Source: Seminavis robusta
Lineage: Eukaryota; Bacillariophyta; Bacillariophyceae; Naviculales; Naviculaceae
NCBI GenBank assembly: GCA_903772945.1
Contig: CAICTM010000027.1
Location: 114,382-178,381, forward strand
DNA length: 64,000 bases
Direction: 5' to 3'
Positions within the stretch are counted from its first letter, which is position 1. Each line of letters opens with the position of its first letter. Of this stretch, positions 21,418 through 32,553 are shown piece after piece. Below the pieces are notes generated by a model. It was given only the letters and a program-made list of their open reading frames with translations. It was not told the DNA's origin and ran no database searches. The position numbers were made by a program, and so were the translations under genes.

Positions 21418-22556
21418 GAGTAATGACAATGATGGTATGTAATATGATGCGACGAAGATGAAACGAAACGAAATGAAAGCAACCGTGGAGCGTTGCTAGC
21501 TAGCTGGTGTGCTGATCGATCGACAACAATTTGCGTGTGGTGTGACAACAACAATTGATTTTATTTATTTGCGTACTGTACTGTGCGATGGATGGATGGA
21601 TGGATGGTGCGGATGTTTTGTATTTGTACGGTGGAAATGTGGTGGTCTGGTTTGGCGTGGTCGGATGGTTGGTTGGATGCGTGCATGCTTGGTTCGATTC
21701 GATTCGATTCAAAAAGTATTGGCATCTCTCGGTTTGGAACCGAGAGATGCCATGGTTTCATCATCCATGCAATGCAATCAATCAATCAGTAAATCAGACA
21801 GTGTGTGTGGAATGACGAAGGAGCGTCTCGTAGGCTTGTGCTTTTATGTTTTGGAAAAACGATTGAGACCGAAAGGGTGGAACGCGGTGGATCCAATCGC
21901 CTCCTTGTCGGTACGGTATGGACGAGATTTGACGGTTCGGTTGACCGTTCACGGTTGTGGACGTTGGTTCGAGCAATCCACCGATTCATTTATGCATGTA
22001 TCCATTTCATACATTTCATTGCATGTTACTGCAGTGCCTGGTGGTTGTTTTACTCCACGACAATGGAAACAACTGTGGTCGAGTCAACATCCGTGCGGTC
22101 CGTGCGTACGTGTTCACGTCGGCATTGCTGCCCTGCCCATCCACTGGTCTAGCCAGCTATATAGGCAATCATCAAATCCTGTAGTAGTGTATGAGTATTT
22201 ACTTGTGAGGACGTCTTTGGGGCATAAAAACGGGGTAATCGTACCAATTTAGCTATAGCGGGTTGACAGAGACAGCGTTTTGTACAAAAAATATCGACTG
22301 ATTCGAATCTCCGGACCATGGTGGGCGTCCACTCGGGTGTCCGAGGCTGGGGCCAACGACGACAGCAAGAGACTAGCAACCACGGAGATATGAATCAATG
22401 AAGCTGATCCCAGTCTGTGGAAATACTACGTCTAACCGAGAGAAGCGCGATAAGAAGAGAGACAAAGCTAAACAGGTAATGCAATTTTCGTCGCCTAGAC
22501 TCAAGTTTTTTCACAAACATAAGCCCTATTTTAAAGTGAAACTAATGAGCATCCTG
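21418..22556. other. Intergenic spacer with microsatellites
   Basis: It contains (GATG)n at about 21588-21608, (GATTC)n at about 21693-21711, a perfect hairpin at 21721-21751 and CAATCAATCAATCAGT at about 21775-21790. An open frame of 247 codons (21509-22252) is almost all translated microsatellite and I do not accept it. Confidence 0.6.
21721..21751. repeat. Perfect 14-bp inverted repeat, hairpin with 3-nt loop
   Basis: The arms are GGCATCTCTCGGTT and AACCGAGAGATGCC, separated by TGG. Every base of the arms pairs, and one more T-A pair can be added outside. The site lies 304 bp after the stop of the Ser/Lys/Asp-rich gene. It could be an RNA hairpin in a long 3' UTR, a small-RNA precursor, or a chance or transposon-derived palindrome. 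Confidence 0.85.
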
Positions 22557-23760
22557 CTACCGACACTCATCCATGAGCTGCACGATATCCTCTCTCCCAT
22601 AATCCACAACCTCATTGTACGTTCCGTTGTCCCAAGGGCAGCCCTGGGCTAAAGCCCATTTCAGAATATTCCAATTTCAAAGTCAGTACAGCTAGCACAT
22701 GTGTGCTCATCCCAGGGGCACCCGTTTTGATGAGCCCATTTCACAACATCCAAATGCCCTTCAAAAGCAGCAAATGCACACGTTTGCTCGTCCCAAGGAC
22801 ACTTGTTCGCATGGGCCCACTGTACAATCTGCAGGTGTCCATATGTAGCAGCAAAAGAACATGTTTTCACATCCCACTGATAGCCATTTTCCCGAGCCCA
22901 CATGAGCACGTTCAAATGACCTTCACGGATGGCACCACGCCAACAGTTTCCTTCGTGCCACGGGCATTCATTTTCCCGAGCCCACTCGAGCACTTGCACG
23001 TGACCAGCTTCTGCGGCCCTGGCACAAGTTCTGTAATCCCAAGGGCATGGTCTCTCATGTTCACGAAGCCAGATGAGGATGTCCAGGTGCCCACCTGCGG
23101 CAGTGGCATATGTGCAAGCATTGATGCGACAGCCCTTGTCATTGACAAGCCACTTTAGAATATCCAGGTGGCCGCCTTCCGCAACGGCGGCGCAAATGTC
23201 GGCGCAAGTGTATTGATCGATTCGGCAGCCCTTTTTGATGACAAGCCACTCTAGAATATCCCGATGGCCACCTTTGATGGCACCAGCACATGCGGTCTCA
23301 TTGATGGCACATCCCTGTTGCACGAGCCACTCGAGGACTTCGAAACGGCCACCTTCAGCAGCAGCGGGCACATACATTGCTAGCACCACAGGGAGTGCCG
23401 TTCCGGGGGCATCCATTCTCACGAGCCCATTTCAAAAGATCGAAATGACCATTCCCAGCAGCCTCCGTGCATGTATGCTCATCCCAATCACAGCCGTTTG
23501 CCCGAGAATACTGGAGCATTTCCAAATTTCCATGTTTGGCAGCGGTGGCACAGGTCTGTTTGTTCCACGGAAGCCCCTTGTTGCGGGCCCACTGGAGCAC
23601 TCTGACATTCCCAAGTTCGGCAATTATTCCAGTGCTCCGCGCATGACAAGTTGTAGAAGGCAGCACTGAAAGAGGTGTCAAACCCACCCTCGGTGAAGCA
23701 ATGACTTGCGTCCAGATTATGAGCCATCTGACTCCATAGCTTTTGGTTTGCCTCTAGCTA
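22557..23760 (-). pseudogene. Decayed ankyrin-repeat gene, copy 1
   Basis: An ankyrin array of the GCPWDE type, with about 11 units such as AAFEGHLDVVKWAHQNGCPW and WARENGYQWDVKTCSFAATYG. The unit logic (W-A-R-x-N-G-C-x-W-x-x-x-T-C) is clear throughout, but it runs through four reading frames: the N-terminal part (AAFYNLSCAEHWNN) before about 23640, a second frame to about 23400, a third to about 22680, and a last one with LKWALAQGCPWDNGT ending at a stop at 22557-22559. The usual upstream segment seen in copy 2 (DLWVGGVFPFLG) is missing, so the gene is also 5' truncated. Proteins of this kind are numerous in diatoms and bind unknown partners. The multiple breaks argue for a pseudogene over sequencing error. 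Confidence 0.7.
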
Positions 23761-24302
23761 GAGTTCCGACATATGAGTTGGGAAGTTGTTGCTTGCTAGC
23801 TAGCTAGTCAGCTACATGTACGGTAGCTTCTAGCTAGCGGCTTGGATCGATCAAAGGGTTCCACGCTGTGGATATCTCCGTGGATGGCTGAACGTCATCT
23901 GCATGACTGGATTGATCGAATCAATCATTCGTTGAAAAGTTCTTGTGAAAAAGGGACACCAAGATAAAAAGAGATAAGATTGAGAACACCGAATTATCTT
24001 TTTTGTGAAAGTACAGACTGATCTACAGTACATGTCTCAGTGAACCTTTGGAGAATGCTAAATTAGTCGATGTTAAGGTGTGTTTTCATTGTGTGTTGAT
24101 AAGCGACACATCATGAAGACTGGCCGGCTGTGTCCCGCCTGTTTGATTTTGGGGTTCTCCTGAGCGTGTCTGGCTGGCGAACCAAAGCAGCAAACAGCCA
24201 GAAGCACCAGCCGCAGAGACGAGACAGCAGCAGGCAACAACAACACAACGAAATTTCGTCGATTGAGTATCTATCTATCTATCTATTGTTGTTGACATCA
24301 AG
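23761..24302. other. Spacer and probable promoter of the 24303 gene
   Basis: It has CTAGCTAGCTAG words at about 23790 and a (TCTA)n run at about 24266-24285, directly before the ATG at 24303. I see no gene. Confidence 0.5.
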
Positions 24303-24896
24303 ATGAGTTTTTCCGCCGCGACCAGCCGCAGCAACAGCATAGAGATCACTGCGGAGACGACGTTGAATCAACTGCGTGGATTGGACTTTAGTGATGCGAG
24401 TGGAACAACGAGTAGTCGACGCCGTGCGCAGCAAGAAATGGGCAAGAGTTTGAATTTTTTGAATTTGGATCGTCGTACTTCTATCAACGATATTAGTAAT
24501 AGTAAGAAGACGACAGTAGGAGGAGCGTCGCCTCGTCTCCGATTGATGCAGAATCGAATCCGTCGTTTGAAGAAGAACAACCACACCGTGGAACGACTGT
24601 ACGCCAGTGACTCGGCGCTCTTTCGCAACACCAAGGGGGACGATACCGAAGTACAGCGCGATGTATGGTTCAAGAGTCTGTATCCCAAACAGGGGGCGCT
24701 CGAAAAACTAGACGAAGCCGAACAAGAGTACGAAGACTCACAGAACAATTCGGAAGCGGACGATCTGCACATGAGTGGAACCGACTTGTGGTTGTTTGAA
24801 GCCAACCAGAGTGCACCGGGATTTCTACCAGGCGAAGCACCCAAATTGGAGGAACTAGAAGACTCGGAAGATTCACAATCACACGTAAGACGGTAA
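24303..24896 (+). CDS. Small orphan protein with ESDSALF-type motif, copy A
   Basis: A 197-residue single-exon protein with no signal peptide or membrane helix. The N-terminal 80 residues are Ser/Thr/Asn-rich. A basic helix (RLRLMQNRIRRLKKNN) leads into the conserved core YASDSALFRNTKGDD, then TEVQRDVWFKSLYPKQGALEKL. The C-terminus is acidic (LEELEDSEDSQ). The core matches a second gene at 27743-28351, which has ESDSALFLRRDSEMDTAELD and W-Y-x-x-K-H-P ending in ALEKM. I know no named domain for this motif. The pairing of basic helix, core and flexible ends suggests a short adaptor or regulatory protein, but this is inference. Confidence 0.75.
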   Translation: MSFSAATSRSNSIEITAETTLNQLRGLDFSDASGTTSSRRRAQQEMGKSLNFLNLDRRTSINDISNSKKTTVGGASPRLRLMQNRIRRLKKNNHTVERLYASDSALFRNTKGDDTEVQRDVWFKSLYPKQGALEKLDEAEQEYEDSQNNSEADDLHMSGTDLWLFEANQSAPGFLPGEAPKLEELEDSEDSQSHVRR

Positions 24897-27742
24897 CCAT
24901 CCATAGGGTATGCCCCAACAAACAAACAACAAAATAAAACAAAATCAACCATCAACAATTGACCTATTTTTCAATCAATCAATCAATCAAATCAATTCTA
25001 GTATGATATCTGGTAAATCAAAAAAGGGGAAATTATTTATACTAGCTAGTATTCTATTCATTCTAATCAGTAGCTAGCTAGCATAGTTTGTTCATGCAAT
25101 TTAGGCGATCTCTCACTCATCTGGGGATCTATCAGTGGCAAGTACATGTAGCTATTTTTGGTCCTTTGATTGATGGATCATTTGCTTTGGAAGAGCACGG
25201 TCACTCCAAAGATTATAGTTTTGGGGTCCACCGGCAAAGAGGCTAAAGTGTACGGATTCATTCATTCAGAAAACTAGAAAAGAAAAACAAATTAGAGCAA
25301 ACTAGACTCGTACCGGTAGACTTAGTCGGGGGCGACGACGCGATGATTGAAGATTCAACCAACCTAGAGATCTACCAAAAGTCTACTGCATCTCAAAGCA
25401 AGAACCGGTTCGTAGTTGCTGCATCCAAGGCATGACTAATTTGTTTCTATTAATAGCAGCATTGGTGCGTCAGATATCACACGTCGGAAGCAAATATTAT
25501 TATTGCTGCCCAGCCCAACAGAAACGCAATGGTCCGAGTGATAGCACGTACGGTACCGTAGCAGTGACTTCACTCCATGGCTTACAAAAATGGGTACCTA
25601 CTGTAGCATGCATTCGTGCTGGTTAGGCCAGCAACCTTCTGTTGTTGGAGAGATTGGCAAGAACGGAACCTCTTCACGAAGCATCCGAAACGAGCAATAT
25701 GGTGCCCACGCGCCTCTGCTCAAGCACTGATGGCTGGATTGATTGACATCGTTCATTCTTCTTCCGACCTCTGACAGTTGTCGTGCGGCAGCAATGGAGC
25801 TTGCTAGAACCTCAACGATCAGTGGTTTCAGCTGTGACTGGCTAGCCAGATCATGACGACTCGACTAGCCAGCCAATACTGTGTTCGAGAATGCAGCAGT
25901 TGTGACTACTACCATCTTCATTCACAGGACCGCCGTGGTGGAATTTTCAACCAGCAACTAACTAACTACTTTGGTGAACTAGTAGGATCATTCGCCCAAT
26001 CCAATCCTACTACCCTGGGCATCAACAGGTCACAGGTCATCTGCCCTTTGTCATCCCTCTTTTGTCCAGGATGGCTGGGCCTGGCTACTGGCTAGTCATG
26101 CACGTGGCAGACAACGGGAGATCGGCCCGACAGTGGGACGCACCGTACTACCGTACATACCAGGAGCCAGAGGCTATCGAGGACGAGTGCATGCAGTGGC
26201 TGTTGAAACATTGGGATACACGAGTTCGATATTCCCGCTACAGCAATCAAGTTTCCTCACCTGGCCTCAACTGGGCTTCTATTCGGGTATTCCCTCACCC
26301 GATTCGCGACGCCTCAAGCGGTTTTCAGCCAAGTTTCCATTGTAGATACTAGCTTGCTCTAGCTAGCTAGTAGAACCTTGTGGCACTCGTGTGCCTGGTG
26401 TCGATGCCTCGTGTGGGACAGGAGTCGAGTCGAGACCCAAAAGTGTCCGGGATTCGATCTGTTTACCGAACCATGTTCGAGAGAGATCCCAAGCATTCGT
26501 AGAATAAAAGCAAGCAACCTGAAAGGTAAGCGGGAGAGCCACCAGCGCAGCAGCTACTACCTCAATCAGCCTGGAGTAGTCTGACTCGGAGAAGAAGAAG
26601 GAGCCAACGACTTCCCCTTGGATATTTTTGCAAGGGCGAGTTCCCCTCTTGCTCCTCCGCAGCAATCCCTACCGGTACGGTATTTACCTTGGGTCGTACG
26701 GTGAGAGTAGACAAACAGTTGTTTCCTTGGAATTTTGTTTCTGGCGAACCTCCGAACTTAGTACTATATCATACGATTGATTGGGGGGACGGAGGAGGAC
26801 CATAGAGAAAGGGCAAACAACTAGCAAGCTAGTAGTGGTCCCAATTGACTTCGCTCCAGCCACATTCCAAATTTTCAGCAACTGACCAATGACAAAGACC
26901 TCCGGTATACTATTCTCGAGAGTATCAATTACAGTAGAATGGTGAAGCTTGTGTCCAAGTGCTTCGTCGGTTGCCACCACAGCTAATAACAATGCAGTGC
27001 TTCTTGTACTACAAATCCAACTCTAATAAGCTCTCAAGAGATTCATGATTCCACACAGAGGAGACCTTCAGTCTTTCAGTAGCCATATTTTATAATTTAT
27101 TTGATCGCGGCAGTTGCGTGTACGGTACTACGCTGTACGCTGTACTTAATTAACTAGATACCTACAGCTTTAAAGCTTGCTGGATCATTTCTTGCAGCTT
27201 CCGTAGAGTCGCTGATTCTCCCCTAATGACTGTATGATTTAAAGAGAATATTGTAGGATCTTGAACACATTATGACTCTGTTAATTAAGTCTTGCACAGC
27301 CTTGAATGTTTTCTTGTTGGTTGGTGTCACTAATAAATCACTGGACCCACCATCTAATGACACTGACAAAAGGCTTTACTAACCCCCAAGAGCTGCCCAA
27401 GAATCATCTAAGCCTCAAGTTTTCAGAACGAATTAAGCATGGAGTCATTGAATGTCAGTTTCGAAAGAGCACTCGTTGGATCCAGTTAATACTGGTTCCC
27501 TCTTGTCTTGCGGATGCTGAAACTAGGTTGTCGGCTCACATTTTGACTGGGATGCTATGGGACTTCGCGGGTCTCGCAGAAATAATAATAGTTGACCGTT
27601 TCGTGAGGGTATCCCTTTTGTTGTTCCGTTGCACACAAACACACACACACAACATCATCATTGCCAAACAGAAGAACTTGTCATAAAAAAACCAAAACTG
27701 CCAAGAAAAGACGAACGTAAAGTTTACAAAAACAAAGAAAAG
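24897..27742. other. Long intergenic spacer
   Basis: A 2.8-kb stretch between the two related orphan genes, with no accepted gene. It has CAATCAATCAATCAAATCAA at about 24975, repeated CTAGCTAG words (25070, 26355) and an ACACACAC run just before the 27743 gene, presumably in its leader. Short open frames at 25853-26665 and 27306-27686 carry no motif. Confidence 0.55.
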
Positions 27743-28351
27743 ATGAATCCCAACAACATGCTCAGTGCTGATGATACCACCATGACGATCCTGCCCTCGG
27801 AAGACGAGATCATGGATGGCAGCATTGGTAGACTTGGACTTGGACTTGGAGGAGGTTCTAGTAGTAGACGAAATGGAATGGAAGAGAGTTGGAATGGTTT
27901 GTTTTTGGCGTCAAGTTGTCTCTCTGACGATTCACTAGCAAACAACAACCACAATAACAACACAGGTGCTGCAACAAATAGTACCAACAAGAAGATGGGC
28001 CACGCCAGTTTCACAGACCTGGGCTTGTACGATGCAGCCAAGAATGGCAGTGCCACTTCCGTTCTTCCCAAATGTGTCGAAGAACAAACCAAGGCACAAT
28101 TCATGAAGCTACGTCTGCATCGAATGCAACGAAAACCCAAAATGGCGCTGCTTAGTAGAAGCAATGACAGTAGTGACACTCAATTGGAGATGCAAACAAG
28201 ACTGCACGAATCTGATTCCGCCTTGTTTTTGCGAAGAGATTCGGAAATGGATACGGCAGAGCTCGATGGAACCTGGTACCGAGCCAAGCATCCCCGGCAT
28301 TGTCAGGCTTTGGAAAAGATGGCACATTCCACGGGATCCATTGCTCTGTAA
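27743..28351 (+). CDS. Small orphan protein with ESDSALF-type motif, copy B
   Basis: About 202 residues from the ATG at 27743, which has a good context (AAAAGATGAAT). The frame is open upstream, but that sequence is an AC-rich leader. The first 90 residues are Asn/Ser/Gly-rich and disordered. A basic stretch (LRLHRMQRKPKM) comes before the conserved core: ESDSALF, then an acidic spacer D-x-x-x-D-T-A-E-L-D, W-Y, a K-x-P and ALEKM. The same order (basic helix, SDSALF, D-D-T, W-[FY]-x-x-x-x-P, ALEK) is seen in the 24303 gene, so the two are paralogs 2.8 kb apart on the same strand. The N- and C-terminal ends are unlike each other. Function unknown. Confidence 0.75.
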   Translation: MNPNNMLSADDTTMTILPSEDEIMDGSIGRLGLGLGGGSSSRRNGMEESWNGLFLASSCLSDDSLANNNHNNNTGAATNSTNKKMGHASFTDLGLYDAAKNGSATSVLPKCVEEQTKAQFMKLRLHRMQRKPKMALLSRSNDSSDTQLEMQTRLHESDSALFLRRDSEMDTAELDGTWYRAKHPRHCQALEKMAHSTGSIAL

Positions 28352-29879
28352 TGTAGCTACGGTAGTGATGCTATAAAAACCGAAGCGAACCGAAACCAAG
28401 ACAAGACAAGACAAGACAAGAATAGATAATGCATAATCAATCAACAAGTACATGTGAGTGTGTGTGTGGCAATGTGACTTTACGTGTGGGAGAGAGTTAA
28501 GGTAACGATGAATACAGTACTGAAGCAACTTCATAACATAAATCATTTCATGGCATAACGTAAACTAGACTACTAGACTACTGAAGAAGCCTTGTTGGCT
28601 GGCTGAAGGAGCAAGCAATCGACCATACGGTACAATAGCAAGTGGCGAGCTGTATTGCTCAATCTTTAGCTAGCTAGAACAGAGTGAGCAGGAATGGTCA
28701 CCATCGCCAAGGCAACGAAAATCTCGGTGGATGCATGGTCCATGCCAAGGAGGAAAGGCTGCCGCATTTGAGCTGGTTTCTTGCTAGCTAGCTAGTAGCT
28801 ATAGCCACCGGTACCGATCACTACGGTACAAGTGTCCATATATAGAATCTGATGACAGACTAGACATGCATACCACTAATAGCAAAATTTAATGATGGCT
28901 GCGGGCATTCTCAACGGTAGCACATGTAGCTAGCATCCGAGTCTACATGTACCGGTATGTGGTTGCTATTTTCGATCGACGATCGAGTCACAGTCGAGCA
29001 AACAAGTTTGGACTCGACTCAGCTGGCCCAATTTGCTCTCTGTCCGGTCTTTCTGCTCTCTCTCGGAACGGGATCTTGCGTTTGATCCCTGTTCTGTTTG
29101 CAAGACAGCATCTGCTTATCAGCATCTGTCTACCGGTTGACTAGAAGCAACCCAAAACAACACTAGATAGAGAGTGGTCCGCGGCTGGAACGCAATCGAT
29201 GTGGCGGGCATGATCGGAGCGACTTGTTGAAGCTTGAAGCGTTCTTTTGCCCGCCCTGTCACAAGTGGTTTCTGACATCGCGCTGAAGGGTGGCGGTGAC
29301 TGGACCAACCCCATAGTGCAAGACATAGGGATGGCTACCAGTTGGGGCTCTCCTTCATACGATAGCAAGGCAGTACCGTACTAGAGTGAGGCGTATGCAG
29401 TCAGAGGGGTTACAGGGAGGGAGCTTCATTTCCCAAACCGAACCATGATCATGTCCGTGCAGTGTGCATTCGATTCGAGCCCTTTTTCGTTCACCAGCCA
29501 AGTGGCTGAGTCAAGGAGGATGCTTCCATAATATGATGTGAAAAGTCTCTGGCTGGACTGGGTGCTGTCTGCTCCGTGGTTGCATGATTGCATTCTCTCG
29601 AAACGAGAGGGGACCTAGCCAACCCGTCAATATACGGTACTAGCTAGTAGGCTAGCCAGCTACTGGTACTGTACCGTAGCTATTGGTTCAGAGCAGAGCA
29701 ATACTGAGCGGGCTGCACAAAACCATTGGGATTGTTTACATGTAACCTAGCTAGTGCGATTGATGGTTGACTGACGAAACCCGGGCAATCAATACCTAGC
29801 TAGTAGACGATGGAAACTTCCTTCCAGCTTTTTGCCCCATCTATGCATAATCATGTCTTCAAACTTTTGACTGCCAGCC
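28352..29879. other. Intergenic spacer
   Basis: It holds an (AAGAC)n run at about 28397-28420, right after copy B, and a TGTGTGTG stretch near 28460. Words CTAGCTAG and TACATGTACCGGTA recur. I see no gene. Confidence 0.55.
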
Positions 29880-30809
29880 TCATGTTGCTGTTGCTGTACT
29901 TGTAGTAGTTTCCGGCGGTTCCCGTGGCCGTTGCGTCCATACATTGACGGCCAGTGTATATCTAGCACCACTGGTAATGGGTGTGACTCGATGCCATTGT
30001 GACACATTGAGAAAGACGAGTCGATTGTAGTGTGGGCGAATGCGTTCGACATGATGGGGTAGATCTGCCAACTCGGTAGGATCTGGAATTTGGTAGGGAT
30101 CATACGACAGCACTTCTAGATATCCTTCGCCTGATGGTGCCATTTGATGCGGGTATCCGTACCAGACGGCACCCATGTAGGGCGTCTTGAGATTTGTCAT
30201 TTCCGATAGTTCAAATTCGACTTCGTCCTTGTCGACGTGCCATTCGAGTGGATTGTGAGGGCGGATAATGTTGCACCAGTACTCGTACCCCGCCAGTTCT
30301 ACCTTGGTATCGCTAGTATCGCTATCGCTATCTCTTTTTTTGGATAAGATGGTGGGATGACTGTTCCAAATTCGAATGGCCATTTCTTCCCACACTGACG
30401 ATGGCGTGGCACCCAAATCCAGCCATTGGCATTGATTCTGTTGAGACTTGGACACACAGGATTCCCACAGTTGAGGATTTCGGAACTGCTCTAGCAAGTC
30501 TGGGTCTTGCACAAAATTGGATTGCACTAACAGACCACCACTACTAATAACATCTAAAGAAGATGAAGATGGAATCACTTGTCCTGATGCCAACAAATCG
30601 GTCAACGTGATACCATCATCATTCCCACTACTACTAGATCTACTAGTGGCAGTACCGGTAGAAGCATACCAATTCTTGATTTGGGCCTTGAAGATATTCC
30701 AACACAAACTCAACACTATCACTATTACCACAGGAGGAATCCGAAATCCAGTGCCATTGCCAACGTTCAATCCGTCATTGTTATTACTACGTCGGATCGT
30801 CGTTGCCAT
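29880..30809 (-). CDS. Membrane-anchored 2-oxoglutarate/Fe(II) oxygenase
   Basis: A 309-residue single-exon protein. Residues 24-40 form a membrane anchor close to the N-terminus, so the catalytic part likely faces the ER or Golgi lumen. The double-stranded beta-helix shows the full iron and cosubstrate set: H191 and D193 in LEWHVDKDE, H273 in VSQWHRVTP, and R283 in GARYTLAVNVW, which would bind 2-oxoglutarate. Conserved strands around MGAVWYGYP and RLVFLNVS support the fold. This is the prolyl-4-hydroxylase-like class in broad terms, but the substrate (proline, lysine or a small molecule) cannot be read from sequence. The C-terminus is Thr/Pro-rich. A serine-rich segment at residues 53-90 separates anchor and domain. 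Confidence 0.85.
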   Translation of the reverse strand: MATTIRRSNNNDGLNVGNGTGFRIPPVVIVIVLSLCWNIFKAQIKNWYASTGTATSRSSSSGNDDGITLTDLLASGQVIPSSSSLDVISSGGLLVQSNFVQDPDLLEQFRNPQLWESCVSKSQQNQCQWLDLGATPSSVWEEMAIRIWNSHPTILSKKRDSDSDTSDTKVELAGYEYWCNIIRPHNPLEWHVDKDEVEFELSEMTNLKTPYMGAVWYGYPHQMAPSGEGYLEVLSYDPYQIPDPTELADLPHHVERIRPHYNRLVFLNVSQWHRVTPITSGARYTLAVNVWTQRPREPPETTTSTATAT

Positions 30810-31142
30810 CTTATATCATGCAGTGTAACAACTCCAACAAGTCTTCAGAGGTGGCCGGGAAGGTAGGATGATGATCGGATTCGATTCGATTCGGGCTTCC
30901 CATTCATCCTCATTAGGGATGGGGAATTCCACGTTTCGGTTTTGGGCGTGGACAGCTCTGCTGGGTGGATCTTTGTTATCTCCCTTCGTCGGCCAACAAC
31001 TTTGCGCCGTCGACCCCTACCGTACTGGTATTGCCAAGGACAGAGCTGAGAAGAACACAAATCTAAGACCACGAGAGCTGAGAAGAACACAAATCTAAGA
31101 CTACGACTACAGTAGCACACGCTACCAGGTACCACCACCACA
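30810..31142. other. Divergent spacer
   Basis: It lies between the oxygenase (-) and the ankyrin relic (+), and so holds the oxygenase promoter. It contains the 32-bp tandem duplication listed separately. Confidence 0.5.
31043..31104. repeat. 32-bp tandem duplication
   Basis: Two copies of GAGCTGAGAAGAACACAAAT followed by CTAAGAC[CT]AC, at 31043-31072 and 31075-31104, differ at one base. They sit about 40 bp before the ATG of the ankyrin relic. Confidence 0.85.
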
Positions 31143-32553
31143 ATGATGACACGCATTGATCTCAAGGAAGCCACCCAAAAGAAAGCCAAGCTAGAAGCCA
31201 AGCAAGCCACCAAGAAATCCGCCACATTCATGGATCTAGAGGATGACCTCTGGGTTGGCGGCGTTTTCCCTTTTCTTGGCATGGGCCACTATGCCTTTGC
31301 GGGACTCGTCAACAAACAATTCAACAAAAATTACAAAGCGTACTGTGCCACTGTGGAAGATCCTCCTGTCGTGCATTACAATGGAATTTTGCCAGGACCT
31401 TTCGAGCTCGATCTTTGCTCGGCAAAAATGACTGACACAATCTCCAGTGCGACATTCTACAATGAAGCATGTGCCGAGCATTGGCACAACGATAGTTCCA
31501 CAGACAGACAAGGTTCCTCCTAATGATCGTGTATGCACAGCTATTGCCGGACATGGGAATGCCAGAGTTCTCAAGTGAGCCCGCAACAAGGGCTTTCCAT
31601 GGGACGAAAGGACCTGTGCTAAAGCTGCCAAACATGGAAATTTGGAAACGCTCCAGTTTGCTCGGGCAAATGGCTGTGATTGGGATTATCATACATGCAC
31701 GAAGGCTGCTGGGAATGGTCATTTCGATCTTTTGAAATGGGCACGGGCCAATGGATGTGACTGGCGCTCAACGGCGTGTCATGCTGCTGCCAAAGGTGGT
31801 CATTTTGACGTCCTGAAGTATTTGCATGAGAAAGGCTGCTACATGGATGTCGACTCCATTTGTGCTGCTGCTGCTCGTAGTGGCCATGTTGATGTCCTCA
31901 AGTGGCTTGTCCAAGAGGAATGTACCATCAATCAATACACTTGCGCCGCCGCTGCGGAAGGCGGGCACCTCCATATTCTCATCTGGCTCCGTGAACGTGC
32001 GACACCATGCCCTTGGGATGCCAGAACCTGTGCCATGGCCGTAATTGCTGGTCACGTGCAGGTGATCAAGTGGGCTCGAGAAAATGGGTGCCCGTGGAAC
32101 CAAGAAGAATGTTGGCGTGCTGCCATCCGTAAAGGACATTTGAACATACTCAAATGGGCTCGTGAGAATGGCTATCAGTGGGGTGCAAAAACATGCTCCC
32201 TTGCTGCTGAATTGGGGCGATGGGAGATTCTGAAGTGGGCTCGTGCGAATAACTGTCCTTGGGATGAGCAAACGTGTGCATATGCTGCCAAAAAGGGGCC
32301 TTTGGATGCATTGAAATGGGCGCGTCAAAACGGATGCCCCTGGGATGAACGCACAACTTGTTGGGCCTATTTAGCATATCAGCATCAAATTCTGGAATGG
32401 GCGGTGGCCCAGGGCTGCCCGTTTGACGAAGAGGCAGCCATTGAGACTAGACGTCAAGAGGAGGAGCATCTGGAGCGATGGTTTGAAGATGTGAAGGCAA
32501 TCGTCAGGCGTGGGTGTGGGCGTGGGCGTGGGCGTAGACGTAGACAAGTTTAG
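31143..32553 (+). pseudogene. Decayed ankyrin-repeat gene, copy 2
   Basis: The copy keeps the N-terminal module missing from copy 1: a charged helix, then DLWVGGVFPFLGMGHYAFAG and LVNKQFNKNYKAYC, the F-box-like opening of many diatom ankyrin proteins. It ends early in its frame at 31521-31523. The array continues in another frame: DRVCTAIAGHGNARVLK, then a TGA at 31576-31578 exactly where the unit demands tryptophan (TGG), then ARNKGFPWDERTC. From there about ten ankyrin units stay open to 32551-32553, ending with a basic RRGCGRGRGRRRR tail encoded by a GTGGGC repeat. One frameshift near 31490 and one nonsense codon are enough to silence the full-length product, although a shorter protein from a later ATG (31642) would still be open. 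Confidence 0.7.

Noticed and set aside
21509-22252. Open frame of 247 codons on the plus strand
   Set aside because: It is largely translated GATG and GATTC microsatellite, with competing open frames in every phase and no motif.
24368-24958. Minus-strand frame of 196 codons
   Set aside because: Antisense shadow of the 24303 gene; serine/cysteine-rich composition mirrors its codons.
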